Of a stretch of DNA of 64,000 nt, positions 38,728 through 47,929 are shown one piece after another. The position numbers and the translations under genes were made by a program. Positions within the stretch are counted from its first letter, which is position 1. The number at the start of each line of letters is the position of its first letter. The DNA is from Burkholderia sp. MS389. Its GTDB lineage: Bacteria > Pseudomonadota > Gammaproteobacteria > Burkholderiales > Burkholderiaceae. The notes below the pieces were generated by a model. The model was not told the origin of the DNA and did no database searches. It was given only the letters and a program-made list of their open reading frames with translations. The stretch spans positions 1,178,001-1,242,000 of the forward strand of contig NZ_CP045994.1 of the NCBI RefSeq assembly GCF_016899425.1. Reading direction: 5' to 3'.

Positions 38728-39876
38728 TCAGCCTCCCTTCGTCACGATCGTCTTCCACGCGCCGTTCTTCACCTGGTACAGCGTCGACATCCCGCTCTTC
38801 AGCGAGCCGTCGTTCGCGAACGAGATGCGGCCGGTCACGCCTTCGAAGTCGACTTTCTTGAGCGCCGGGCGATAGGCCTTCGGGTCGGTCGAACCGGCCG
38901 CCTGCATCGCCTTGATCGCCGCCCACGCCGCGTCATAGCCGAACTGCGCGTACGACAGCACGTCGACGCCGAAGCGCTTCTTGAAGCGCGCCTCGAAATC
39001 CTTGCCCTGCGGCAGCTCGTCGAGCGGCCGGCCGTATTCCCATGCCATCGCGCCTTCGGCGGCCGGGCCCGCGATCTTGATGAACTCGTTGTCCTTCACG
39101 CCGCCGCCGCCGACGAACTGCGCGTTCAGCCCGAGCTGACGCATCTGCTTGATGAAGTTCGCGGCGAGCGAATCGAGGCCGCCGAAGAAGATCAGGTCCG
39201 GGTTCTTGCCCTTGAGGCTCGTGATCTGCGCGCGGAAATCGACGGCCTGGTTGTTGGTGAACTCGCGTCCGATGATCGTGCCGCCGGCAGCCTTCACGGC
39301 CTTCTCGAATTCGTCGGCCTCGCCCTGGCCGAACGCGGTGCGGTCGTCGATGATCGCGATGCGCTTCGCCTTCGTCACGTCGACCGCGTACTTGCCCGCG
39401 TTGCCGGCGTTCTGGCCGTCGGTAGCGATCACCATGAACATGTTCGCGAGCCCGCGCGACGTGAGCGTCGGGTTGGTCGCGGCCGGGTCGATCACCGGAA
39501 TGCCGGCCTTGTCGTAGACCACCGACGCCGGAATCGTCGTCCCCGAGTTGAAGTGGCCGACCACGACCGACACGTTCTGGTCGACCAGCGCCTGCGCGGC
39601 CTGCACGCCGATGCGCGGGTCGGCCTGGTCGTCCTGCACGACGAGATTGAAGCGGGCGGGCTTGCCGGCGATCTGCACCTTCTGCGCGACCGCATCGTCG
39701 AGCGCGAGCTGCACGCCGTTCTGCAGATCCTTGCCGTAGCCGGCGTTCACGCCCGTGAGCGGCGCGGCGAAGCCGACCTTCACGTCGGTTGCGTCGGCAG
39801 CGTGAGCAGCCTGTTGCGAGAGGAGGGCAAGCGCGGAGGCAATGGACACCGACAGCAGGGAATGACGGAATTTCAT
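38728..39876 (-). CDS. Branched-chain amino-acid ABC transporter binding protein (LivK-like)
   Basis: 382 aa from ATG 39876. Sec signal peptide of about 26 residues (ending AHA-ADA). Periplasmic binding protein type I fold with the LivJ/LivK pattern VGFAAPLTGVNAGYGKDLQNG, VVGHFNSGTTIPAS, then IAIIDDRTAFGQGEADEFEK and FFGGLDSLAANFIKQMRQLG. The permease and ATPase genes are not in this window beside it, so it works with a transporter encoded elsewhere. Ligand probably Leu/Ile/Val or another neutral amino acid. Confidence 0.93.
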   Translation of the reverse strand: MKFRHSLLSVSIASALALLSQQAAHAADATDVKVGFAAPLTGVNAGYGKDLQNGVQLALDDAVAQKVQIAGKPARFNLVVQDDQADPRIGVQAAQALVDQNVSVVVGHFNSGTTIPASVVYDKAGIPVIDPAATNPTLTSRGLANMFMVIATDGQNAGNAGKYAVDVTKAKRIAIIDDRTAFGQGEADEFEKAVKAAGGTIIGREFTNNQAVDFRAQITSLKGKNPDLIFFGGLDSLAANFIKQMRQLGLNAQFVGGGGVKDNEFIKIAGPAAEGAMAWEYGRPLDELPQGKDFEARFKKRFGVDVLSYAQFGYDAAWAAIKAMQAAGSTDPKAYRPALKKVDFEGVTGRISFANDGSLKSGMSTLYQVKNGAWKTIVTKGG

Positions 39877-40244
39877 GTTGTTCCTCTTGTTCGACACCGG
39901 CGAGTGGGTACCGCGCGCGTCCGGGCGGGCCGGGCGCGTGCGACGGGCGGGCGGTTCGACCGCTTCTCGGAATCGGGCGGGGAGGTCGGCAGCGTGATCC
40001 TCGGAAACATCTCCCGTCAGGCTCCGTGAAGAGCCCCGATTGCTTCGATATATAGGTCGCCGATATGCGCGGGTCTTGGAAATTTGTCGCGCATTCGATG
40101 CGGATTTGCGCATAGCTTCCGCGCGAGCGCGGGCGGCCGGTATCGGGAGTTTCCCGTCGCGAACGGAACGGGCGCAGAGGGGGGAGTGCTGCGGGGCAAA
40201 GACGCGGCGCAGCCCGCCGGGGCCGCGCCGCGCGTGGGTCGACG
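39877..40244. other. 368-bp intergenic region upstream of the LivK-like gene
   Basis: No gene seen. It holds the promoter region of the LivK-like gene and, near 40203-40232, an 8-bp stem CGCGGCGC/GCGCCGCG that may mark the end of the phospholipase transcript. No T-run follows it. Confidence 0.5.
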
Positions 40245-42389
40245 TCAGTCGGACAGGGCGTCCGATACGGCTTCGGCGTCGTCGTGCGACGCGGTCGTGC
40301 GGATCAGCGGGTCGCTGGTGCTCGGGCGGCCCGTTTCGACGTGGCCCGCGAAGCGGCGCAGGAAGCCGAGCTGGCGGCCGTCGCTGACGGTCAGGTCATA
40401 CCAGCCGTGGCTGCCGCGCAGTTCCCAGTAATCGTCGACGTGCGCGCCCGGCGCGAGGTCGAACGTGCGCGCGTGACCGTGGCCGTACGCGTTCGTGACC
40501 TTCAGCCGCACGGCCTTGTGGCCGCGGTTCATCAGGCGCAGCGTGATGTTGCCGTTCGCGACGTCGTAGCCGTAGATCACTTCGGGGTTCACGCTCGCGC
40601 TGCCGACGCCGGTCGCGAACGGGCCGCGGAAATGGCAGTAGAAGCCGTTCGGGCCGTACACGTCGAGGTCGTACAGGCCGAGCGACGCGGCGGCGCTCCA
40701 CGTATCGGCGATGCGTTTGCCGGCTTCGACCGTGTACGCCCACGGGCCGTCGACGCGGTTGCGCGACTGGACCTGGAACGCGGCGCCTGCGCGGCCCGTG
40801 TTCGCGAAGGTCAGCCGGAACTGCCCGTTCGCGGCTTCGACGCGGCCGTGCACGAACAGCTCGTACGGCAGCGCGCGCGCCGGACGCAGCCCGGCTTCCT
40901 GTTTCGGCAGCTTCTGCAGCACCGGCGGCACCGGGATGTAGTCGGGATGGCGCACGCGGTCGGGCGGCGCGTAGCCGCTCGTGTCGGGCAGCGTCGGCCA
41001 CGCGGCGTCCACGGTCGCGAACTCGAACGCCGACGTCAGGTCGCCGCACACCGCGCGGCGCCACGGCGACACGTTGGCGGCCGTGACCGGATACTGCGCG
41101 CCGAACCGCGCCTCGATGAATTGCAGCAGCGACGTGTGATCGAAGGTCTGCGAGCAGACCCAGCCGCCCTTGGTCCACGGCGACACGACCAGCATCGGCA
41201 CGCGCGGCCCGAGCCCGTACGGACCGGCCATGTGCGACGCGTCGCCGGCATAGACCTCGTTGGTCGTCGCGACCGTCGACAACCCGTTGTCGCGCGACTG
41301 CGGCGCGAACGGCGGCGGCACGTGATCGAAGAAGCCGTCGTTTTCGTCATACGTGATGAAGAGCGCGGTCTTGCTCCACACGTCCGGATTCGACACGAGC
41401 GCCTTCAGCACCTGCTCGATGTACCACGCGCCGTAGTTGGCCGGCCAGTTCGGGTGCTCGGAATATGCTTCCGGCGCGCAGATCCACGATACCTGCGGCA
41501 GCGTGCCGTTCTTCACGTCCTGCTGCAGCACGTCGAACAGCGTGCCGCCGGCGCTGATGTTGGTGCCGGTGCGCGCCTTGTCGTACAGCGGCGTGCCCGG
41601 CAGCGCGGTGCGGTACTGGTTGAAGTAGAGCAGCGCGTTGTCGCCGTAGTTGCCGATGTACGGGTTGGACGTCCAGCCCCACGAACCCTTCGCGTCGAGC
41701 CCCGTGCCGACGTCCTGGTAGATCTTCCACGACACGCCGGCCTGTTCGAGCACTTCCGGATAGGTCGTCCAGCCGTAGCCCTTTTCATCGTTGCCGAGCA
41801 CCGGGCCGCCGCCCGTGCCGTCGTTGCCGACGTAGCCGGTCCACATGTAATAGCGGTTCGGGTCGGTCGAGCCCGGGAACGCGCAGTGGTACGCGTCGCA
41901 GATCGTGAACGCGTCGGCGAGCTGGTAGTGGAACGGGATGTCGTCGCGCTTCAGGTACGCCATCGTCGTCGTGCCCTTGTTCGGCACCCACTGGTCGTAG
42001 CGGCCCTTGTTCCAGGCAGCGTGCATGTCCTGCCAGCCGTGCGGCAGGTCCTGCAGGAACTGCAGGCCGAGCTTGTCGGCGCCCGGGTGGAACGGCAGCA
42101 GTTCGGCCGGGCCGACCGGCTGGTGAAACACCGGCTTGCCGTTCGCGAGGCGCAGCGGGCGCGGGTCACCGAAGCCGCGGACACCGCGCATCGTGCCGAA
42201 GTAATGGTCGAACGAGCGGTTCTCCTGCATCAGGATCACGATGTGTTCGATATCGCGGATCGTGCCGGTACGGCGGTTCGCGGGAATCGCGAGCGCATCG
42301 CGGATCACGGGCGGAAACAGGTTCAGCGCGGCGGCGCCGGCAGTGCCGGCGGCGACGCGCAGGAAGTCACGACGGTTCGATCGGGTCAT
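40245..42389 (-). CDS. Phosphocholine-specific phospholipase C (non-haemolytic type)
   Basis: 714 aa from ATG 42389. Twin-arginine signal MTRSNRRDFLRVAAGTAGAA. The phosphoesterase domain (PF04185) runs from about 45 to 450: HIVILMQENRSFDHYFGTM at its start, FITYDENDGFFDHVPPP in the middle and RVPMLVVSPWTKGGWV later. Two repeated C-terminal DUF756 domains follow (about 515-690). This is the PlcN/PlcH family, which hydrolyses phosphatidylcholine after Tat export, and is a likely extracellular or periplasmic virulence and phosphate-scavenging enzyme. I leave the gene symbol open because Burkholderia carries several paralogues. Confidence 0.94.
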   Translation of the reverse strand: MTRSNRRDFLRVAAGTAGAAALNLFPPVIRDALAIPANRRTGTIRDIEHIVILMQENRSFDHYFGTMRGVRGFGDPRPLRLANGKPVFHQPVGPAELLPFHPGADKLGLQFLQDLPHGWQDMHAAWNKGRYDQWVPNKGTTTMAYLKRDDIPFHYQLADAFTICDAYHCAFPGSTDPNRYYMWTGYVGNDGTGGGPVLGNDEKGYGWTTYPEVLEQAGVSWKIYQDVGTGLDAKGSWGWTSNPYIGNYGDNALLYFNQYRTALPGTPLYDKARTGTNISAGGTLFDVLQQDVKNGTLPQVSWICAPEAYSEHPNWPANYGAWYIEQVLKALVSNPDVWSKTALFITYDENDGFFDHVPPPFAPQSRDNGLSTVATTNEVYAGDASHMAGPYGLGPRVPMLVVSPWTKGGWVCSQTFDHTSLLQFIEARFGAQYPVTAANVSPWRRAVCGDLTSAFEFATVDAAWPTLPDTSGYAPPDRVRHPDYIPVPPVLQKLPKQEAGLRPARALPYELFVHGRVEAANGQFRLTFANTGRAGAAFQVQSRNRVDGPWAYTVEAGKRIADTWSAAASLGLYDLDVYGPNGFYCHFRGPFATGVGSASVNPEVIYGYDVANGNITLRLMNRGHKAVRLKVTNAYGHGHARTFDLAPGAHVDDYWELRGSHGWYDLTVSDGRQLGFLRRFAGHVETGRPSTSDPLIRTTASHDDAEAVSDALSD

Positions 42390-42709
42390 GGTCGTTATCG
42401 TGGGGTAAAGAGGGAGCCGATTGGCGGGACCTGCGGAAAGGGCGCACACCGGGTCGCAGGATGCGGCTGCGCCGATGCGTGCCGCCGCGAGCATAGCGAG
42501 GAATCGGTGTCATTCATGTGAAGTCCGGAAACGTTTGCACGCGTGGACCGGGTTGCAGCCGGCGGTGCGCCGCCGCACGGACTGCGGGGCAGCGGCAACG
42601 GGCGAGGCGGGTGCTGCGCGGCACGCGGACAGCGGGAACAGCGAGGGAGCCGCAGGACGGCCGAGGTGCGGCAGCAGGCAGCCGCGGCGAGCAGGGCGAT
42701 GCGCACGCG
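42390..42709. other. 320-bp intergenic region between phospholipase C and pdxY
   Basis: I see no gene here. Short open frames on both strands are Arg/Ala-rich shadows. It contains the upstream region of the phospholipase gene and the 3' flank of pdxY. Confidence 0.5.
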
Positions 42710-43570
42710 TCAGGCGTCGGTCACCCACGCGCCGAACCATTCGCTCGGCCGTGCGATTTCATCCTGCGCGGCGACGAGCTCGAGCTCGTAGCGGCGTGCG
42801 TCGTAGGTGGCCTTCACGACCGCGTGCACGGCCGCGAGCGTGTGTTCGAACGCGGCGCGCACCGAGTCGCCGCGCAGCCGGCACGCGACGAAGATCGCGC
42901 TGGTCAGGTCGCCGACACCGACCGGATGGCGCGGAAACGCATACAGCGGCCGCTGGCCGATCCACGCTTCGGTTTCGGTGACGGCGAGCATGTTGAAGCG
43001 GTCGGCCGGGCTGTTGCGGTCGTGCAGGTGCTTGACGAGGATGATCTTCGGGCCGCGGCGGATCAGCGCGCGGCACGCGTCGACGGCTTCCGCGACGGTC
43101 TCGATGCGTCGCCCGGCGAGCTTCTGCAGTTCGGTATGGTTCGGCGACATGCCGTCCGCGAGCGCGGGCACCTCCTGCACGATGAATTCCTCGACGCCGG
43201 GCTCGGGCCGGACGCCGCCCGTCTGGCCCATCGCCGGATCGCAGAAGTACCACGCGTTCGGATTCATCGCCTTCACCGAGCGTACGATCTCGACCGCCGC
43301 GCGTGCCTGCGGCGGCGAGCCGAGGAAGCCGGACAGCACCGCGTCGCAACGCTTGAGCGCGCCGATGGCGGCGATGCCGTCGACGAGCTGTTCCATCTTC
43401 GCGGCGTCGATCGCGCTGCCGGCCCAGTGGCCGTACTGCATGTGATTCGACAACTGGACGGTGTTGAGCGGCCAGACGTTGACGCCGAGGCGCTGCATCG
43501 GGAACACGGCCGCGCTGTTGCCGGCATGGCCGTAGATGACGTGCGACTGAATGCTGAGGACGTTTTTCAT
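42710..43570 (-). CDS. pdxY: Pyridoxal kinase PdxY
   Basis: Phosphorylates pyridoxal to pyridoxal 5'-phosphate (B6 salvage); 286 aa ribokinase fold. [20 protein letters not shown] at the start, [21 protein letters not shown] in the core, and the catalytic anion-hole/Asp motif [16 protein letters not shown] near the C-terminus (GVGD). The partner de novo gene pdxJ lies elsewhere in this window. Confidence 0.95.
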   Translation of the reverse strand: MKNVLSIQSHVIYGHAGNSAAVFPMQRLGVNVWPLNTVQLSNHMQYGHWAGSAIDAAKMEQLVDGIAAIGALKRCDAVLSGFLGSPPQARAAVEIVRSVKAMNPNAWYFCDPAMGQTGGVRPEPGVEEFIVQEVPALADGMSPNHTELQKLAGRRIETVAEAVDACRALIRRGPKIILVKHLHDRNSPADRFNMLAVTETEAWIGQRPLYAFPRHPVGVGDLTSAIFVACRLRGDSVRAAFEHTLAAVHAVVKATYDARRYELELVAAQDEIARPSEWFGAWVTDA

Positions 43571-43697
43571 GGGAATTCGCCTGCACGCGTTTCAGGGTCA
43601 CGTCACACGATACCCGAGTTCGTCGTACGCGCGGAAGTCGCGCGGCGTTGGAGTGTTGCGCGCCGTCGTCACGCGACCGCGTAGAATCGCGGGGCGC

Positions 43698-43817
43698 GAG
43701 ACAGCTCGAGACAGCCCGAGACAGCCCGAGACAGCCCGAGACAGCCCGAGACAGCCCGAGACAGCCCGAGACAGCCCGAGACAGCCCGAGACAGCCCGAG
43801 ACAGCCCGAGACAGCCC
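43698..43817. repeat. 10-bp minisatellite, 12 tandem units
   Basis: GAGACAGCCC is repeated 11 times perfectly (43708-43817), preceded by one variant unit GAGACAGCTC and followed by decaying units (GCGGCAACCC). It lies 47 bases before the start of the secreted hydrolase and 128 bases upstream of the divergent pdxY start. The 10-base period is close to one DNA turn. Copy number may vary between strains and change promoter spacing. Confidence 0.97.
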
Positions 43818-43864
43818 GCGGCAACCCGGCAGCCCGCGCGCGTCCCCCCATCACCGTGACCGCC

Positions 43865-44926
43865 ATGCTTTCGATTTGCAAGATCCTGTCCGCCGCGCGC
43901 GCCGCCGTGCTCGGCGCGAGCGCCGCCGCCGCGTGCGCGATGCCCGTTGCGAGCGTCGCCGCGACGCCCGCCGCCAACGACGGGCCCGCGTACGGCCCGC
44001 GTCTGGAAGGGTTCGCGTATCCGGCGCCCGTGCACGAATACGCGTTCGTGTCGCAGCGCGAAACCCTCGAGATGGCGTACCTCGACGTGCAGCCCGCGCA
44101 TCCGAACGGCCGCACCGTCGTGCTGCTGCACGGCAAGAACTTCTGCGCGGCGACCTGGGAGGACACGATCGGCGTGCTGAGCCGCGCCGGCTATCGCGTG
44201 ATCGCGCCCGACCAGATCGGCTTCTGCAAGTCGTCGAAGCCCGAGCGCTACCAGTACAGCTTCCAGCAACTCGCACGCAACACGCACGCGCTGCTCGAAT
44301 CGGTCGGTGTGAAATCGGCGACGATCGTCGGCCACTCGACGGGCGGGATGCTCGCGATCCGCTACGCGCTGATGTATCCGAAGGCGACCGACCAGCTCGT
44401 GCTCGTGAACCCGATCGGCCTCGAGGACTGGAAGGCGCTCGGCGTGCCGCCGCTGTCGGTCGACTACTGGTATGCGCGCGAGCTGAAGACCAACGCCGAC
44501 GGCATCCGCCGCTACGAGCAGGCGACCTACTACGCGGGCAAGTGGGCGCCGTCGTACGAGCGCTGGGTGCAGATGCTCGCCGGCATGTATCGCGGCGCCG
44601 GCCGCGACGCGGTCGCGTGGAACTCCGCGCTGATCTACGACATGATCCTCACGCAGCCGGTGGTCTACGAATTCGGCGCGATTCGCGTGCCGACGCTGCT
44701 GATGATCGGCGACAAGGACACGACCGCGATCGGCAAGGACGTCGCGCCGCCCGACGTGCACGCGAAGCTCGGCCGCTATCCGGAACTCGCGAAGCGCACG
44801 CAGGCCGCGATTCCCGGCGCGCAGCTCGTCGAATTCCCGGCGCTCGGCCACGCGCCGCAGATCCAGGACCCGGACGCGTTCCACAAGGCGCTGCTCGACG
44901 GGCTGGACGCCGTGCGCCCGCAGTGA
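43865..44926 (+). CDS. Secreted alpha/beta hydrolase
   Basis: 353 aa from ATG 43865; a GTG at 43856 is also in frame. N-terminal signal peptide of about 34 residues (Ala-rich, ending VASVAA). Alpha/beta hydrolase fold: oxyanion strand VVLLHGKNFCAATWED, nucleophile elbow VGHSTGGML (Ser), acid in LMIGDKDTTAIG (Asp) and His in FPALGHAPQIQDP. Substrate unknown. The 10-bp tandem array lies directly upstream and could alter its expression. Confidence 0.9.
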   Translation: MLSICKILSAARAAVLGASAAAACAMPVASVAATPAANDGPAYGPRLEGFAYPAPVHEYAFVSQRETLEMAYLDVQPAHPNGRTVVLLHGKNFCAATWEDTIGVLSRAGYRVIAPDQIGFCKSSKPERYQYSFQQLARNTHALLESVGVKSATIVGHSTGGMLAIRYALMYPKATDQLVLVNPIGLEDWKALGVPPLSVDYWYARELKTNADGIRRYEQATYYAGKWAPSYERWVQMLAGMYRGAGRDAVAWNSALIYDMILTQPVVYEFGAIRVPTLLMIGDKDTTAIGKDVAPPDVHAKLGRYPELAKRTQAAIPGAQLVEFPALGHAPQIQDPDAFHKALLDGLDAVRPQ

Positions 44927-44962
44927 TGCGGCGCGGGCGGCCGGCCGCGCGCGGTCGTGCCG

Positions 44963-45961
44963 TCAGCTTGCCTCGTTCGCGAGTTCGTCGCGGATCTGCG
45001 CGGCCAGTTCGAACGAGCGCAGCCGCGCGGCATGATCGTAGATCTGCGCGGTGATGATCAGCTCGTCGGCGCCCGTCTGCGCGATACGGTCGCGCAGCTT
45101 GTCGCGCACCGTGTCGCGCGAGCCGACCGCCGCGAACGACAGCGAATGCGCGACGGTCGCGAGTTCGAGTTCGTTCGCCTCGAGCGCGTCGACGGGCGGC
45201 GGCAGCTTGCCCGGCGTGCCGCGCCGCAGGTTGATGAACTGCTGTTGCAGCGACGTGAACAGGCGCCGCGCCTCGTCGTCGGTCTCGGCCGCGAACACGT
45301 TGACGCCGACCATCGCATGCGGCTTCGGCCACGCGGCCGACGGCCGGTACTGCGCGCGATAGATCTCGAGCGCCCGCATCAGATAGTCGGGCGCGAAGTG
45401 CGACGCGAACGCGAACGGCAGCCCGAGCATCGCCGCGAGCTGCGCGCTGAACAGGCTCGAACCGAGCAGCCACACCGGGACGTCGAGCCCTGCGCCAGGC
45501 ACCGCGCGCACGCGCTGGCCGGGGACCGGCTCCGCGAAGTAGCGCTGCAGCTCGGCGACGTCGTCCGGGAACGAGTCCGCACTGCCGATCAGGTCGCGGC
45601 GCAGCGCGCGCGACGTGGTCTGGTCAGTGCCGGGCGCGCGGCCGAGGCCGAGGTCGATGCGCCCCGGATACAGCGACGCGAGCGTGCCGAACTGCTCGGC
45701 GATCACGAGCGGCGCATGGTTCGGCAGCATGATGCCGCCCGAGCCGACCCGGATCGTCTGCGTGGCGCCCGCGACGTGGCCGATCACGACGGCGGTGGCC
45801 GCACTCGCGATCCCCGGCATGTTGTGATGCTCGGCCAGCCAGTAACGCCGGTAGCCCCAGCGCTCCGCGTGCTGCGCGAGATCGACGGTGTTGCGGAACG
45901 CCTGCGAGGCGTCGGCGCCGGCCGGAATGGGCGCGAGATCGAGTACGGAAAACGGTGTCAT
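44963..45961 (-). CDS. LLM-class flavin-dependent oxidoreductase
   Basis: 332 aa from ATG 45961 ([17 protein letters not shown]). Luciferase-like monooxygenase TIM barrel of the MsnO8/YhbW group: [42 protein letters not shown] and [13 protein letters not shown] are its hallmark blocks. FMN-dependent; the natural substrate is unknown. Convergent with the hydrolase gene and divergent from the hpn cluster. Confidence 0.92.
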   Translation of the reverse strand: MTPFSVLDLAPIPAGADASQAFRNTVDLAQHAERWGYRRYWLAEHHNMPGIASAATAVVIGHVAGATQTIRVGSGGIMLPNHAPLVIAEQFGTLASLYPGRIDLGLGRAPGTDQTTSRALRRDLIGSADSFPDDVAELQRYFAEPVPGQRVRAVPGAGLDVPVWLLGSSLFSAQLAAMLGLPFAFASHFAPDYLMRALEIYRAQYRPSAAWPKPHAMVGVNVFAAETDDEARRLFTSLQQQFINLRRGTPGKLPPPVDALEANELELATVAHSLSFAAVGSRDTVRDKLRDRIAQTGADELIITAQIYDHAARLRSFELAAQIRDELANEAS

Positions 45962-46598
45962 CGGAAGACCTTCGAAACGAGGTGGCGTGGTGATGCGCTG
46001 ACGCAACAGACGCCAAGGATTTTGCCAAAGGGTTCCGGAACGTGCTGGCGGCGCGCGGATACCCATGCGCCTTACAGGGGCGCAGGGTTGCTTGCGACGA
46101 TCGTTGCGAAAATCAATCTAATCGCTGATTAATTACCAAACTTTACGGCGATTGGAAGTGAAACCGCATCGACATACAAATTTGCACGAAACGTTTGATT
46201 TTAAAGACTGCAATACGCCTGCAAAGTGCTTACGCTAATGTGAACGTGGCCGGGCCGATCAGGCTCGTCGACCGCTCAGCTTTGCCGGAATTGCACTAGT
46301 CCGTTTCGCGTAGCACCGCGCGCGGGGGGGCGCAGACTGCTAAAATCCGCCGCCTGCCCATCTTGTGCCGATGGAGCCATTCGAGTCTTCCCGCATGCCG
46401 TCCGGGCGCTGCGCGGGGATACGCCACGCGAAGCCGGGCATGGCCGAACCCGAACAACGGGTCGCGCCTTCCCCTTACAGACGCTGCTGGAACAAGGAGT
46501 CGGGTCGTGCCCGCGTTCGTCGTTGTCGGAATACCGCATCACGCTCAATCACGCTCAAGCGTTTGCCATGGCGCCCACGTCGCCGGGAGGCATCGCAC
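45962..46598. other. 637-bp divergent region upstream of hpnI
   Basis: No gene supported. An AT-richer block at about 46110-46230 probably contains the promoters of hpnI and the oxidoreductase. Open frames from 46365 are shadows. GGGAGG lies 9 bases before the hpnI ATG. Confidence 0.5.
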
Positions 46599-47774
46599 AT
46601 GACGCCCACCGCCACGCTGCTCGACTGGCTCCTGATCGCGTTCACGCTGGCCGCGGCCGGCTATGCGCTCGTCGCGGCCTTCGCGCCGCGGCCGCGCACG
46701 CCGCGCACGACGGTGCGCGACGGCTTCGAGCCGGTCAGCGTGCTGAAGCCGCTGTGCGGCGCGGAGCCGCACCTGTATGAAAACCTCGCGACCTTCTGCG
46801 CGCAGCGCCATCCTCGCTACGAGGTGCTGTTCGGCGTCGCATCGTCGGCCGATCCGGCCGCGGCCGTCGTCGAGCGGCTGCGCGCCGATCATCCGGATTG
46901 CGACATCACGGTCGTGATCGACGCGCGTGTGCACGGCAAGAACCTGAAGGTCAGCAACCTGATCAATCTCGCCGAGCGCGCGAAATACGGCCGCATCGTG
47001 ATCGCGGACAGCGACATCGCGGTGCAGCCCGACTATCTGGAGCGCGTGACGGCGCCGCTCGCGGACCCGTCGGTCGGGGTCGTCACGTGCCTGTATCATG
47101 CGCGCAGCGTCGGCGGCTTCTGGACGCGGATCGGCGCGCAGTTCGTCGACGCGTGGTTCGCGCCGTCGGTGCGGATCACCCACCTCGGCCGCTCGAGCCG
47201 CTTCGGCTTCGGCGCGACGCTCGCGCTCACGCGCGACACGCTCGACCGGATCGGCGGTCTCTTCGCGCTGAAGGACGAGCTGGCCGACGATTTCTGGCTG
47301 GCCGAGCTGCCGCGCCGCCTCGGGCGGCGCACCGTGCTGTCCGAGGTCGAGGTCGCGACCGACGTGATCGAACCGTCGTTCGGGCCGCTGTGGCACCGCG
47401 AGACGCGCTGGCTGCGCACGATTCGTTCGCTGAACCCGGCCGGCTTCGCGTTCCTGTTCATCACGTTTACCGCGCCGTGGCTCGCGATCGGCGCGGTGCT
47501 GGCATTGCGCCTCGACGGCACCTTCGCCGGCACGCTGGCGGGCGGGGCGGCCGCGGTCGGCGCATTCGGGCGGCTCGTGCTGCACGCGCGCGGCGAGGAC
47601 GGCTGGCGCGCGTTCTGGCGCGACCTGCCGCTCGTCGCGGTGCGCGACACGCTGCTCGCGCTCGAGTGGCTCGCGGCCGTGTTCGGCACGCAGGTCGTGT
47701 GGCGCGGCGCCAGGATGACGGTCGTCGGCGGCGAACGCGCGACGGCGGCCGTGGAAGCAGTGGACGGCCGCTAG
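46599..47774 (+). CDS. hpnI: Hopanoid biosynthesis glycosyltransferase HpnI
   Basis: 391 aa from ATG 46599. Transfers N-acetylglucosamine to bacteriohopanetetrol, the first step towards composite hopanoids. GT2/ceramide-glucosyltransferase-like: an N-terminal membrane segment, then SVLKPLCGAEPHLYENLATF, IVIADSDIAVQPDYLE (DxD-type) and DELADDFWLAELPRRLG, and two or three C-terminal membrane segments. It heads the run hpnI-hpnJ-hpnK-hpnL. Confidence 0.94.
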   Translation: MTPTATLLDWLLIAFTLAAAGYALVAAFAPRPRTPRTTVRDGFEPVSVLKPLCGAEPHLYENLATFCAQRHPRYEVLFGVASSADPAAAVVERLRADHPDCDITVVIDARVHGKNLKVSNLINLAERAKYGRIVIADSDIAVQPDYLERVTAPLADPSVGVVTCLYHARSVGGFWTRIGAQFVDAWFAPSVRITHLGRSSRFGFGATLALTRDTLDRIGGLFALKDELADDFWLAELPRRLGRRTVLSEVEVATDVIEPSFGPLWHRETRWLRTIRSLNPAGFAFLFITFTAPWLAIGAVLALRLDGTFAGTLAGGAAAVGAFGRLVLHARGEDGWRAFWRDLPLVAVRDTLLALEWLAAVFGTQVVWRGARMTVVGGERATAAVEAVDGR

Positions 47775-47929
47775 CGCCGTCGATCGAACCCGGCCCGCGG
47801 GCCGAGACGCGTCGCACGGCGAAGCCGCGCGGCGCGACATGACAGAGAGGCGGGCGCCGGCAGGGCGGCCCGCGGTTTTTTGACTGAATCGTTGTAACGA
47901 AACGAACTATGCAGGCTACCGGAGCATTC

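Noticed and set aside
43698..43817. CRISPR array
   Set aside because: The repeats are contiguous 10-bp units without spacers, so this is a minisatellite.
43598..44884. Open frames reading the minisatellite as repeated peptide units
   Set aside because: The array is open in several frames on both strands because the 10-bp unit lacks stops; no start signal or homology supports translation, and the minus frame is antisense to the hydrolase.
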